NCBI RefSeq assembly: GCF_034347405.1
Contig: NZ_CP133778.1
Span: 62,001-126,000 of the forward strand
DNA from: Pseudomonas sp. CCC3.1
GTDB taxonomy: Bacteria; Pseudomonadota; Gammaproteobacteria; Pseudomonadales; Pseudomonadaceae
Direction: 5' to 3'
Length of the DNA: 64,000 nucleotides
In this document: positions 56,606 to 64,000 of the stretch, in pieces
Layout: each line of letters opens with the position of its first letter
Numbering within the stretch: position 1 is the first letter of the stretch
Position numbers and translations under genes: made by a program
Notes under the pieces: model-generated
Databases searched by the model: none
What the model saw: the letters and a program-made list of their open reading frames with translations, nothing else
Told to the model about the DNA's origin: nothing

Positions 56606-58006
56606 TCAGCGTCCTCCCAAATGAGCCAATGCCTGGCGAAACGCGGGGGGCAATTGCTCGCCGAATTCGATCCGTCCATCGCTCTGAGTGAAAATACCCA
56701 CCTTGCTCAACCACTGTTCAAACTCGGGCGCAGGCTTTAATCCCAAGGTTTTTCGGGCATAGAGCGCGTCGTGGAAAGACGTTGTCTGATAGTTGAGCAT
56801 GATGTCGTCCGACCCCGGAATGCCCATGATGAAGTTGATCCCGGCCACGCCCAGCAGCGTCAGCAGGTTATCCATGTCGTCCTGATCGGCTTCGGCGTGG
56901 TTGGTGTAACAAATGTCGCAGCCCATCGGCACGCCCAGCAACTTGCCGCAGAAGTGGTCTTCGAGCCCGGCACGGATGATTTGTTTGCCGTTGTACAGGT
57001 ACTCGGGACCGATAAAACCCACCACGGTGTTGACCAAAAACGGCTTGAAATGCCGCGCCACGGCGTAGGCCCGGGTTTCGCAGGTTTGCTGGTCGACCCC
57101 GAAATGCGCGTTGGCCGACAGCGCGCTGCCTTGGCCGGTTTCGAAGTACATCAGGTTATTGCCCAAGGTGCCGCGATTGAGGCTTAAGCCTGCCTCGTAA
57201 CCTTCCTGCAGCACATTCAGATTAATCCCGAAGCTGGCATTGGCTGCTTCGGTGCCGGCAATCGACTGAAATACCAGGTCCAGCGGCACGCCGCGGTTGA
57301 TCGCTTCAATCGATGTGGTGACGTGGGTCAGCACGCACGACTGGGTCGGGATTTCATAGCGCTGAATGATCGCGTCGAGCATGTTCAGCAGGTCGCAGAT
57401 TGAGGCGATGCTGTCCGTGGCTGGGTTGATGCCGATCATCGCATCGCCGTTGCCATACAACAGGCCATCGAGAATGCTCGCCGCAATACCGGCCGGGTCA
57501 TCCGTGGGGTGGTTGGGTTGCAGGCGGGTCGACAGGCGACCGGGCAGGCCCATGGTGCCGCGAAACCGGGTGACCACGCGGATCTTCTGCGCCACCAGAA
57601 TCAAGTCTTGAACGCGCATGATCTTCGACACCGCGGCGACCATTTCCGGGGTCAGTCCGGGGGCCAGTGCGCGCAAGCTGTGTTCATCGGCGGCATCACT
57701 GAGCAACCAGTCCCGAAAACCGCCGACGGTCAGGTGGCTGACGGGCGCAAAGGCAATCAGGTCGTGGCTGTCGATAATCAGCCGCGTCACTTCGTCGGAC
57801 TCGTAAGGGATCAGCACTTCTTGCAAGAAATACGAAAGCGGGATGTTGGCCAGCGCCATTTGCGCAGCGACGCGTTCGCCGTCATTGAGCGCCGCAACGC
57901 CTGCCAGAAAGTCCCCGGATCGAGCCGGGCTGGCTTTGGCCATGACGTCTTTGAGGCTGTCAAAACGGTAAGTCTGGGTACCCACCGCGTGAGAAAAAGT
58001 TGCCAT
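56606..58006 (-). CDS. eutB: Ethanolamine ammonia-lyase large subunit EutB
   Basis: Catalytic TIM-barrel subunit of the B12-dependent lyase; 466 residues is close to the usual length. Conserved regions: NIPLSYFLQEVLIPYESDEVTRLI, TRFRGTMGLPGRLSTRLQPNHPTDD, GINPATDSI, SQ-type GTEAANASFGINLN, YFETGQGSALSANAHFGVDQQTCETRAYAVAR and MGCDICYTNHAEADQDDMDNLL. It depends on cobalamin, so the BtuB/BtuF genes at the left of the window could supply its cofactor. Confidence 0.97.
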   Translation of the reverse strand: MATFSHAVGTQTYRFDSLKDVMAKASPARSGDFLAGVAALNDGERVAAQMALANIPLSYFLQEVLIPYESDEVTRLIIDSHDLIAFAPVSHLTVGGFRDWLLSDAADEHSLRALAPGLTPEMVAAVSKIMRVQDLILVAQKIRVVTRFRGTMGLPGRLSTRLQPNHPTDDPAGIAASILDGLLYGNGDAMIGINPATDSIASICDLLNMLDAIIQRYEIPTQSCVLTHVTTSIEAINRGVPLDLVFQSIAGTEAANASFGINLNVLQEGYEAGLSLNRGTLGNNLMYFETGQGSALSANAHFGVDQQTCETRAYAVARHFKPFLVNTVVGFIGPEYLYNGKQIIRAGLEDHFCGKLLGVPMGCDICYTNHAEADQDDMDNLLTLLGVAGINFIMGIPGSDDIMLNYQTTSFHDALYARKTLGLKPAPEFEQWLSKVGIFTQSDGRIEFGEQLPPAFRQALAHLGGR

Positions 58007-58022
58007 ACAAGGTGCTCCTTAA

Positions 58023-58045
58023 CGCCAGACGCGGCGCGTCTGGCG
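58023..58045 (-). other. Strong hairpin between eat and eutB
   Basis: CGCCAGACGC (58023-58032) and GCGTCTGGCG (58036-58045) form a perfect 10-bp GC-rich stem with a 3-nt loop in the 52-nt gap between the permease and eutB. No T run follows on the minus strand. It may protect or process the mRNA and set a different level for eutBC. Confidence 0.6.
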
Positions 58046-58058
58046 GGTTTCTCAGCGA

Positions 58059-59507
58059 CTAGTGCAGGGATTGCTCAGCCTGTTGAATGGCCGCGAATTC
58101 CTCTTCCGGTGTACCGGCCACCAAGTGATGTCGACTGTAAAAAGCAAAGTAGGCAATTAATACGCCATAGATCACTGCAGCGCCAATCACAACGCGTGGG
58201 TCAACCAGGAAACCTGCGACCACGGCCACGCATGCCAGCACCAAAGCGGTGCCTGAAGTGACAATACCGCCCGGCGTGCGGTACGGACGCTCCATTTTGG
58301 GGCGACGGATGCGCAGGGTAATGTGCGCAGCCATCATCAACACGTAGGAAATAGTCGCGCCAAACACTGCCACCAGAATCAGCAAATCGCCCTGACCCGT
58401 CAGCGACAGGCCAAAGCCGATGATTCCGGGGATGATCAACGCCAGTACCGGGGCTTTGCTTTTGTTGGTTTCTGACAGTTTGCGCGGCAAGTAGCCTGCA
58501 CGGGACAGGGCAAAGATCTGACGCGAGTAGGCGTAAATGATCGAGAAGAAACTGGCAATCAAGCCCGCCAGACCGACCAGATTGACGAAGCTGCCCATCC
58601 AGGTCGAGCCGCCATATGACTTGCTCAATGCTTCAACCAGCGGGTTGCCCGAGGCCATCAAGTGGTGCGCCCCGGCGCCGCCCGGGCCGATGATCAGGAT
58701 CAGCAGGGCAAAGGTCACGAGCACCAGCATGGCGCCAATCAGGCCGCGCGGCAGGTCGCGCTTAGGGTTTTTGGTCTCTTCGGCTGCCAGCGGCACGCCT
58801 TCCACGGCCAGGAAAAACCAGATCGCATACGGGATGGCTGCCCACACGCCGACGTAACCAAACGGCAAGAACGCGCTGGCGCCTTTGGCCTCAGTGACGG
58901 GGATGTCCAGCAGGTTGGCGACGCTGAAGTGCGGCACCATCGAGACCAGAAACACGCCCAAGGCAATGGCGGCGACGGCGGTGATGATGAACATCAGCTT
59001 GAGTGCTTCACCGACGCCGAAGATGTGGATGCCGATAAAAATGATGTAGAAGGCCAGGTAAATCATCCAGCCGCCGATGCCGAATAACGACTCGCAATAC
59101 GCGCCGATAAACACGGCGATGGCGGCGGGTGCGATGGCGTATTCAATCAAGATCGCGGTGCCGGTCAGAAACCCGCCCCACGGGCCGAAAGCGCTACGGG
59201 CAAAGCCATAGCCGCCGCCTGCGGTGGGAATCATCGAAGACAGTTCGGCCAGCGAAAAGCACATGCACAAGTACATGGTGGCCATCAGCAAGGTGGCGAT
59301 AAACATCCCGCCCCAGCCGCCTTGGGCCAGGCCGAAGTTCCAGCCGGCGTAGTCGCCGGAAATCACGTACGCCACACCCAGGCCTACCAGCAGGACCCAG
59401 CCTGCGGCGCCTTTTTTCAGTTCACGTTGTTGAAAGTAGTCGGAGCCGACCTTTTCAAAGTCGACAGAGGAGGGGGCCGCCGAAGCAGCATTGGGTTCGC
59501 TAGGCAT
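58059..59507 (-). CDS. eat: Ethanolamine permease (APC family)
   Basis: Inner-membrane symporter for ethanolamine, 482 residues with about 12 hydrophobic segments. Family features: LGVAYVISGDYAGWNFGLAQGGWGGM, SELSSMIPTAGGGYGFARSAFGPWGGFLTG and a central VPLAAEETKNPKRDLPRGLIG. The context between exaC and eutB makes the substrate clear. AGGTGAAT precedes the start, and a -24/-12 promoter lies 50 nt upstream. Confidence 0.94.
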   Translation of the reverse strand: MPSEPNAASAAPSSVDFEKVGSDYFQQRELKKGAAGWVLLVGLGVAYVISGDYAGWNFGLAQGGWGGMFIATLLMATMYLCMCFSLAELSSMIPTAGGGYGFARSAFGPWGGFLTGTAILIEYAIAPAAIAVFIGAYCESLFGIGGWMIYLAFYIIFIGIHIFGVGEALKLMFIITAVAAIALGVFLVSMVPHFSVANLLDIPVTEAKGASAFLPFGYVGVWAAIPYAIWFFLAVEGVPLAAEETKNPKRDLPRGLIGAMLVLVTFALLILIIGPGGAGAHHLMASGNPLVEALSKSYGGSTWMGSFVNLVGLAGLIASFFSIIYAYSRQIFALSRAGYLPRKLSETNKSKAPVLALIIPGIIGFGLSLTGQGDLLILVAVFGATISYVLMMAAHITLRIRRPKMERPYRTPGGIVTSGTALVLACVAVVAGFLVDPRVVIGAAVIYGVLIAYFAFYSRHHLVAGTPEEEFAAIQQAEQSLH

Positions 59508-59556
59508 GTCAATTCACCTGTTCTTTTATAGTTTGAAAAAATATGACAGGGAGCAA

Positions 59557-59572
59557 AGCAAGAGCTGGGCCA
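59557..59572 (-). promoter_or_regulatory. Sigma-54 promoter of eat
   Basis: Minus-strand sequence TGGCCCAGCTCTTGCT fits the RpoN pattern TGGCAC-N5-TTGCW with GG and GC exactly 10 bp apart. The -12 end is about 50 nt from the eat start codon. It is nearly the same as the element before exaC, and a REP palindrome begins 12 nt upstream of it. Confidence 0.75.
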
Positions 59573-59583
59573 AAGGCCCGATT

Positions 59584-59649
59584 GTAGGAGCGAGCTTGCC
59601 TCGCGATCTTTTGATCTTTTAAAAGATCGCGAGGCAAGCTCGCTCCTAC
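59584..59649. repeat. REP palindrome between exaC and eat
   Basis: GTAGGAGCGAGCTTGCCTCG at 59584 pairs with CGAGGCAAGCTCGCTCCTAC ending at 59649; GATCTTTT/AAAAGATC closes the inner stem. It is the same family as 55703-55773. It fills the space between the exaC stop and the eat promoter and may end the exaC transcript. Confidence 0.92.
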
Positions 59650-59662
59650 AGGGGGAGGACGG

Positions 59663-61183
59663 TTAGAAGAAGCCCAACGGATTGATGTCGTAGCTCACCA
59701 GCAGGTTTTTGGTCTGCTGATAGTGGTCGAGCATCATTTTGTGGGTTTCACGGCCGACACCGGACTTTTTGTAGCCACCGAACGCGGCGTGCGCCGGGTA
59801 CAGGTGGTAGCAGTTGGTCCATACGCGACCGGCCTTGATGGCGCGGCCCATGCGGTAGGCGCGGTTGATGTCGCGGGTCCACAAACCAGCGCCCAGACCG
59901 AACTCGGTGTCGTTGGCAATCGCCAGCGCTTCGGCTTCGTCTTTGAAGGTGGTGATGCTGACCACCGGGCCAAAGATTTCTTCCTGGAAGACGCGCATTT
60001 TGTTGGTGCCCTTGAGCAGCGTCGGCTGGATGTAATAGCCCGTCGACAGGTCGCCTTCGAGCTTGGCCACCTGGCCGCCGGTCAGCAGCTCGGCGCCTTC
60101 GGCCTTGGCGATTTCAAGGTAGGACAGGATCTTGTCGAACTGCTGCTCGGACGCCTGGGCGCCGACCATGGTGTCGGTGTCCAGCGGGTCACCACGTTTG
60201 ATCGACTCAACCTTTTTCATCACCACTTTCATGAAGTCGTCGTAGATCGACTCTTGAATCAGTGCGCGAGAAGGGCAGGTGCACACTTCGCCCTGGTTGA
60301 AGAACGCCAGCACCAAACCTTCGGCGGCCTTTTCAATAAAGGTCGGTTCGGCCTGCATGATGTCGGCGAAGAAGATGTTCGGCGATTTGCCGCCCAGTTC
60401 CACGGTCGACGGGATGATGTTTTCGGCAGCACATTTCATGATGTGCGAGCCCACTGGCGTGGAGCCGGTGAAGGCAATTTTGGCGATACGCTTGCTGGTG
60501 GCCAGTGCTTCGCCTGCTTCTTTGCCGAAGCCTTGCACCACGTTCAGCACGCCTGGCGGCAGCAGGTCGCCGATCAGTTCCATGAGCACGGTGATGCTCA
60601 GCGGGGTTTGCTCGGCTGGTTTGAGCACGATGCAGTTGCCAGCAGCCAGCGCCGGGGCGAGTTTCCAGGCGGCCATCAGCAGCGGGAAGTTCCACGGGAT
60701 GATCTGCCCGACCACACCCAGCGGCTCGTGGATGTGATAAGCCACAGTATTGCCATCAATCTCAGCCGCGCTGCCTTCTTGCGCGCGGATGCAGCCGGCG
60801 TAGTAGCGGAAATGGTCGGCGGCCAGTGGCACATCAGCGTTCAGGGTTTCGCGTACTGCTTTGCCGTTGTCCCAGGTTTCGGTCACAGCCAGCAGTTCGA
60901 GGTTTTGTTCGATGCGATCAGCGATTTTCAGCAGTACCAGCGAGCGTGCTTGCACTGAGGTTGCACCCCAGGCATCGGCTGCGGCGTGGGCGGCATCCAG
61001 AGCTTTTTCGATGTCTTCGGCAGTTGAGCGAGGGAATTCGGCAATCGGCTTGCCGTTCACAGGCGAGGTATTGGTGAAGTACTGGCCTTTGACGGGTGCC
61101 ACGAATTCGCCGCCGATGTAGTTACCGTAGCGGCTCTTGAACGAGACGACCGAGCCTTCAGTACCGGGTTGTGCGTAACGCAT
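59663..61183 (-). CDS. exaC: Acetaldehyde dehydrogenase ExaC
   Basis: NAD-dependent aldehyde dehydrogenase that oxidises acetaldehyde to acetate in ethanolamine and ethanol use. ATG 61183 (MRYAQPGTEGSVVSFKSRYGNYIGG, 506 residues) follows AAGGAG; the longer open frame to 61273 runs through the promoter. Active-site Glu lies in VELGGKSPN and Cys in NQGEVCTCPSR. NAD-binding GFGKEAGEAL and AFTGSTPVGSHI are present, and the C-terminus is YDINPLGFF. It probably also clears acetaldehyde released by the acetoin complex. Confidence 0.95.
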   Translation of the reverse strand: MRYAQPGTEGSVVSFKSRYGNYIGGEFVAPVKGQYFTNTSPVNGKPIAEFPRSTAEDIEKALDAAHAAADAWGATSVQARSLVLLKIADRIEQNLELLAVTETWDNGKAVRETLNADVPLAADHFRYYAGCIRAQEGSAAEIDGNTVAYHIHEPLGVVGQIIPWNFPLLMAAWKLAPALAAGNCIVLKPAEQTPLSITVLMELIGDLLPPGVLNVVQGFGKEAGEALATSKRIAKIAFTGSTPVGSHIMKCAAENIIPSTVELGGKSPNIFFADIMQAEPTFIEKAAEGLVLAFFNQGEVCTCPSRALIQESIYDDFMKVVMKKVESIKRGDPLDTDTMVGAQASEQQFDKILSYLEIAKAEGAELLTGGQVAKLEGDLSTGYYIQPTLLKGTNKMRVFQEEIFGPVVSITTFKDEAEALAIANDTEFGLGAGLWTRDINRAYRMGRAIKAGRVWTNCYHLYPAHAAFGGYKKSGVGRETHKMMLDHYQQTKNLLVSYDINPLGFF

Positions 61184-61246
61184 GGAGTGTCTCCTTGGCT
61201 TTATTGTGCTTATGGGAGGACGCGCTGTGGCGCTGCACAAAGCAGG

Positions 61247-61262
61247 AGCAAAGGCTGGGCCA
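61247..61262 (-). promoter_or_regulatory. Sigma-54 promoter of exaC
   Basis: Minus-strand TGGCCCAGCCTTTGCT matches TGGCAC-N5-TTGCW with correct GG-N10-GC spacing, 64 nt before the exaC start codon. Combined with the divergent enhancer-binding regulator this is a strong RpoN promoter call. Confidence 0.8.
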
Positions 61263-61338
61263 AATAGCCACACCTCTTGTAAACCGTGGCTTTAGGGTTT
61301 TTAGGTGTCGCTTGGAGTGCAGTCGTTGTGACAGTGGT

Positions 61339-61367
61339 GGTACAGCCCAAGTGACACTTTGTACCAA
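61339..61367. promoter_or_regulatory. Candidate EatR enhancer site
   Basis: TGGTACA (61339-61345) and TGTACCA (61361-61367) form a perfect inverted repeat with a 15-nt spacer. GTGACA is repeated at 61329-61334 and 61352-61357. The site lies about 77-105 bp upstream of the exaC -24 box, a normal distance for an enhancer of a sigma-54 activator. Confidence 0.5.
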
Positions 61368-61522
61368 AAGCGAGACAGTCGATGACCGACGAGTCAGTTC
61401 GAGATTGCAATGCGTCGGGCGCAAGAGGATGCTGGGCATTCGGTTTGGACTGGGTCCCGGTTGTCGCAGAGGTTGGTTTTTCTGCGCCTTGGGCCGTCGT
61501 GACAGAGCGGAGAACAATAAAA

Positions 61523-63436
61523 ATGCACAGCCCCGATTTAAATCGGCATGCCCGGCAAGTCATCAATGTCATTCAGGGTCGTCCTCAAGGATGTGACCCG
61601 TCTATCGTTCGCTCCTGGCAGCGTTGCCTGGAGGACTACCACCTCGACCCCGCGCAGAACATCGCCCCGACGGTGCTTGAGCATGGTCGCATTCTCGAAG
61701 GCCGCGAGCGGTTGCAGCAGGTGCTGCAAATTGCCGGGCACGAAATGAACAGCCTGCATCAGCAGCTTTCAGGTGCGGGGCATGCGGTACTGCTGACCGA
61801 CGCGCGCGGGGTCATCCTGAACTGCATCACGGCGCCCACGGAGCGCAAAATTTTCGAGCACGCGGGGCTGTGGCTCGGCGCCGACTGGAGCGAGGCCCGT
61901 GAGGGCACCAACGGCATCGGCACCTGCCTGGTAGAGCGCCAGGCCCTGAGTATTTATCAGGACGAGCATTTTCGTGGCCGCCATACCGGGCTGACCTGCT
62001 CAGCCAGCCCGGTGTTCGACCCGCAGGGTGAGTTGCTGGCGGTGCTGGATGTGTCCTCGGCGCGGCATGAGGCCTCGCGCCAGAGCCAGTTTCACACCAT
62101 GGCGCTGGTCAACCTCGCGGCCAAAACCATTGAAAGCAGTTACTTCCTGCGCCAATACGAACAGCAATGGTTGTTGCGCTTTCATTTGCAGGCCGAGTCG
62201 GTGGGACTGTTCAGTGAGGGCATGCTGGCGTTCGACGGCGACGGGGTGATCTGCGCGATCAATCAAAGCGGCATCAACCTGTTGGGGCATGCGCGCGGCA
62301 ACCTGCTGGGGCAGACAGTCGACAGTGTGTTTGATTGCTCCCGCGATGAGCTTTTCGCCCGCGCCAGTGTGCAAGCAAGCACCCGTTGGCCGTTGCGCAC
62401 CGTGGATGGACGACGCTTGTTTGCCGCGCTGCGTGGTCAGCCGCGTGCAGCGCCAGTGTTTGTTGCGCCAGCGCCTGAGCCGGTGCGGCCGCCCCTGAGT
62501 GGCATCTGCCTGGGGGATGAGGCACTGCAAACCGATTTTCGCCGGGCGCTGCGGGTGTTCGAACGTGACGTACCGCTGTTGATCAATGGCGAAACCGGGT
62601 CGGGCAAAGAAGCATTTGCCAAGGCGGTGCATCAAGCCAGCGCCCGTGCTGACAAGCCATTTGTGGCGCTTAACTGCGCCTCGATTCCAGAGAGCCTGAT
62701 CGAAAGCGAACTGTTCGGTTATCGCGGCGGCAGTTTTACCGGGGCGCGCAAAGAAGGCATGCAGGGCAAGTTGCAGCAGGCCGATGGCGGCACCTTGTTT
62801 CTGGATGAAATTGGCGACATGCCGCTGGTGCTGCAAACCCGTCTATTAAGAGTGCTGGAAGACCGCGTGGTGGTACCGATTGGTGGCGAACCGCAGGCGG
62901 TTGATGTGCGGATTGTCAGCGCGACCCACCGCAACTTGCAGGAGCGGGTGGCAGACGGCAGCTTCCGTGAAGACTTGTACTACCGGCTCAATGGCCTGGA
63001 AGTGGGATTGCCAGCGTTGCGCGATCGCACCGACAAATCGCAGTTGCTGGACTTTTTGCTGGCCCAGGAAGCGGCTGGGCAGCGTCTTTGCATCAGACCT
63101 GCGGCGCGTCAGGCGTTGCTGGACTTCCACTGGCCGGGCAACGTGCGGCAACTGCGTAACGTGCTGCGAACCTTGGCTGCACTGTGCGAAGAGCAGGTGA
63201 TCGAGTTTGACGACTTGCCGGTGGCGATTCGCCAGGTTCCCCTCAAACCTCTGCCGCCTTGCTCCGACAATCCGCTGGAAGACGCCGAAAAGCTGGCCTT
63301 GCTGGTGGCGCTGGAACAGCAGCGCTGGCACATGACCCAGACCGCCGCGCAGTTGGGCGTGAGCCGCAACACCCTCTATAGAAAGCTGCGCAAGCATGGG
63401 ATAGAACGCCAGACGCTATTACACGAAACCTCGTAG
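61523..63436 (+). CDS. eatR: Sigma-54-dependent activator of ethanolamine genes (EatR, AcoR-like)
   Basis: 637-residue enhancer-binding protein from ATG 61523 (MHSPDLNRHARQVINVIQG). An N-terminal sensory part with a GAF domain lies at about 70-200 (GTNGIGTCLVERQALSIYQDEHF). A PAS-like segment spans about 225-300. The AAA+ domain has Walker A GETGSGKE (356-363), GSFTGA (403-408, Ser in place of the usual Ala) and GGTLFLDEIGDMP. A Fis-type HTH follows (MTQTAAQLGVSRNTLYRKLRKHG). Divergence from exaC-eat-eutBC and position next to mpl match EatR of P. aeruginosa. Its stop codon lies in a REP. Confidence 0.9.
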   Translation: MHSPDLNRHARQVINVIQGRPQGCDPSIVRSWQRCLEDYHLDPAQNIAPTVLEHGRILEGRERLQQVLQIAGHEMNSLHQQLSGAGHAVLLTDARGVILNCITAPTERKIFEHAGLWLGADWSEAREGTNGIGTCLVERQALSIYQDEHFRGRHTGLTCSASPVFDPQGELLAVLDVSSARHEASRQSQFHTMALVNLAAKTIESSYFLRQYEQQWLLRFHLQAESVGLFSEGMLAFDGDGVICAINQSGINLLGHARGNLLGQTVDSVFDCSRDELFARASVQASTRWPLRTVDGRRLFAALRGQPRAAPVFVAPAPEPVRPPLSGICLGDEALQTDFRRALRVFERDVPLLINGETGSGKEAFAKAVHQASARADKPFVALNCASIPESLIESELFGYRGGSFTGARKEGMQGKLQQADGGTLFLDEIGDMPLVLQTRLLRVLEDRVVVPIGGEPQAVDVRIVSATHRNLQERVADGSFREDLYYRLNGLEVGLPALRDRTDKSQLLDFLLAQEAAGQRLCIRPAARQALLDFHWPGNVRQLRNVLRTLAALCEEQVIEFDDLPVAIRQVPLKPLPPCSDNPLEDAEKLALLVALEQQRWHMTQTAAQLGVSRNTLYRKLRKHGIERQTLLHETS

Positions 63437-63577
63437 CAGTTGCCGAGCCTGCGAGGCTACGTCCGATTGCGCAGCGATCCCGAACGCTCAGTGCAAGGTT
63501 TCTCTGACGCACCGCATTGTCCGGCTTGACGGCTGCTGCGCAGCCGGACGTAGCCTCGCAGGCTCGGCAACTGCTAC
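63433..63577. repeat. 145-bp palindromic REP/BIME at the eatR 3' end
   Basis: GTAGCAGTTGCCGAGCCTGC at the left pairs with GCAGGCTCGGCAACTGCTAC at the right, and GAGGCTACGTCCG with CGGACGTAGCCTC inside. It is the same family as the elements at 1454, 39133 and 47228. Its first bases form the eatR stop codon TAG. Confidence 0.9.
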
Positions 63578-63673
63578 GTTCTGCAGGTGGTTTCAAGCAC
63601 GTCTGTAAGAAATCATCAGGTGCGAAAAGAAGCCCCCTACGCTACCCTTCGTCGATGATTTACGAGGTCGACT

Positions 63674-64000
63674 ATGCACATTCATATTCTTGGTATTTGC
63701 GGCACTTTCATGGGGTCGTTGGCGGTATTGGCCAAAGAACTGGGCCATCACGTTACCGGTTCTGACGCTAACGTCTATCCGCCAATGAGCACCCAGCTGC
63801 AAGCTCAAGGCATTGAATTGACCCAGGGTTATGACCCCGCGCAGCTCAATCCTGCTCCGGATCTGGTGGTCATCGGCAACGCGCTGTCGCGTGGCAATCC
63901 GGCCGTTGAGTACGTGCTCAATAAAGGCCTGCCTTATGTGTCCGGCCCGCAATGGCTGGCTGATCATGTGCTGCAAGGCCGCTGGGTGCTGGCGGTGGCT
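63674..64000 (+). CDS. mpl: UDP-N-acetylmuramate:L-Ala-gamma-D-Glu-meso-DAP ligase Mpl (3' end cut off)
   Basis: Murein-tripeptide recycling ligase. I read 109 codons from ATG 63674, open to the window end: MHIHILGICGTFMGSLAVLA with the Mur-ligase N-terminal nucleotide-fold motif GICGTFMG. KELGHHVTGSDANVYPPMS, DLVVIGNALSRGNP and LPYVSGPQWLADHVLQGRW follow. GAGG lies 6 nt upstream. About three quarters of the protein, including the ATP site, is beyond the edge. In P. aeruginosa, as I recall, mpl also follows the eatR homologue. Confidence 0.93.
   Translation, partial: MHIHILGICGTFMGSLAVLAKELGHHVTGSDANVYPPMSTQLQAQGIELTQGYDPAQLNPAPDLVVIGNALSRGNPAVEYVLNKGLPYVSGPQWLADHVLQGRWVLAVA

Larger units (their letters stand above)
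61184..61522. other. 339-nt divergent promoter region of exaC and eatR
   Basis: Contains the exaC sigma-54 promoter (61247-61262), the TGGTACA dyad (61339-61367) and the leader of eatR. An open frame from 61382 into eatR is not needed because ATG 61523 has GGAG upstream and family-like sequence begins there. No other gene is present. Confidence 0.7.

Noticed and set aside
61382..61522. N-terminal extension of EatR from ATG 61382
   Set aside because: The extra 47 residues resemble no family member, and ATG 61523 has a ribosome site and the conserved start.
61523..63436. EatR as the acetoin regulator AcoR
   Set aside because: It is AcoR-like in sequence, but it is divergent from the ethanolamine genes and 22 kb from aco, which has its own MalT-type regulator.
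1454..63577. CRISPR array from repeated palindromes
   Set aside because: The repeats are scattered single hairpins between genes, with no regular spacers or cas genes.

Overview
The window reads as a Pseudomonas chromosome (gammaproteobacterium). The evidence is protein similarity in nearly every housekeeping gene, a backbone order nusB-thiL-ribA-(btuF)-dxs-ispA-xseB on the left and ppa-M90 peptidase-dedA-eutC-eutB-eat-exaC-eatR-mpl on the right that matches the P. aeruginosa PAO1 order I recall for PA4052-PA4020, and many Pseudomonas-style REP palindromes between genes. Between xseB and ppa sits about 44 kb of accessory modules. No rRNA, tRNA, CRISPR array, insertion sequence or intact prophage was seen.

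Region by region. 1-8757: transcription factor NusB (cut by the window edge), thiamine-phosphate kinase, GTP cyclohydrolase II, a small membrane protein, cobalamin-binding BtuF, outer-membrane B12 receptor BtuB, then dxs, ispA and xseB on the minus strand. 9172-29465: a complete 16-gene type VI secretion core on the plus strand in the order of P. aeruginosa HSI-II (tssA, B, C, E, F, G, clpV, sigma-54 activator sfa2, tiny lipoprotein orfX, fha, tssJ, K, L, M, phosphatase stp1, kinase stk1). No hcp, vgrG or PAAR gene is in the window. A lone metzincin-like zinc protease points toward the end of this cluster (29610-30293).

30455-39123: an acetoin-catabolism locus. A MalT/AcoK-type giant regulator is divergent from acoA-acoB-acoC-lpdA and an acetoin/diacetyl reductase-like SDR. 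39300-45911: a minus-strand set that looks like organosulfur scavenging (orphan sulfonate-type binding protein, GST, AraC regulator, TonB receptor, NtaA/SnaA-type flavin monooxygenase). It is followed by an orphan Rhs-core gene with an AT-rich C-terminal domain. Two almost identical 146-bp palindromes in the same orientation bracket this 8-kb stretch (39133 and 47228).

47627-53189: branched-chain aminotransferase, a MocR-type regulator, a divergent three-part fusion protein (plant-type [2Fe-2S] ferredoxin + FAD/NAD reductase + M24 metallopeptidase fold), and an orphan S24 phage-type repressor. 53424-61183 (minus strand): ppa, an MtfA-like M90 peptidase, a DedA membrane protein, and the ethanolamine pathway (permease Eat, ammonia-lyase EutBC, acetaldehyde dehydrogenase ExaC). 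Its sigma-54 activator EatR (61523-63436) is divergent. Two near-identical -24/-12 promoters sit upstream of exaC and eat. The window ends inside mpl.

How the genes work together: ethanolamine is imported by Eat, split to acetaldehyde and ammonia by EutBC, and oxidised to acetate by ExaC. The acetoin complex also releases acetaldehyde, so ExaC could serve both routes. The T6SS carries the phosphorylation switch (Stk1/Stp1/Fha) and its own enhancer-binding protein. The most unusual items are the ferredoxin-reductase-M24 fusion, the protease beside the T6SS, the lack of pgpA after thiL with a REP palindrome in its place, and REP elements that supply stop codons.
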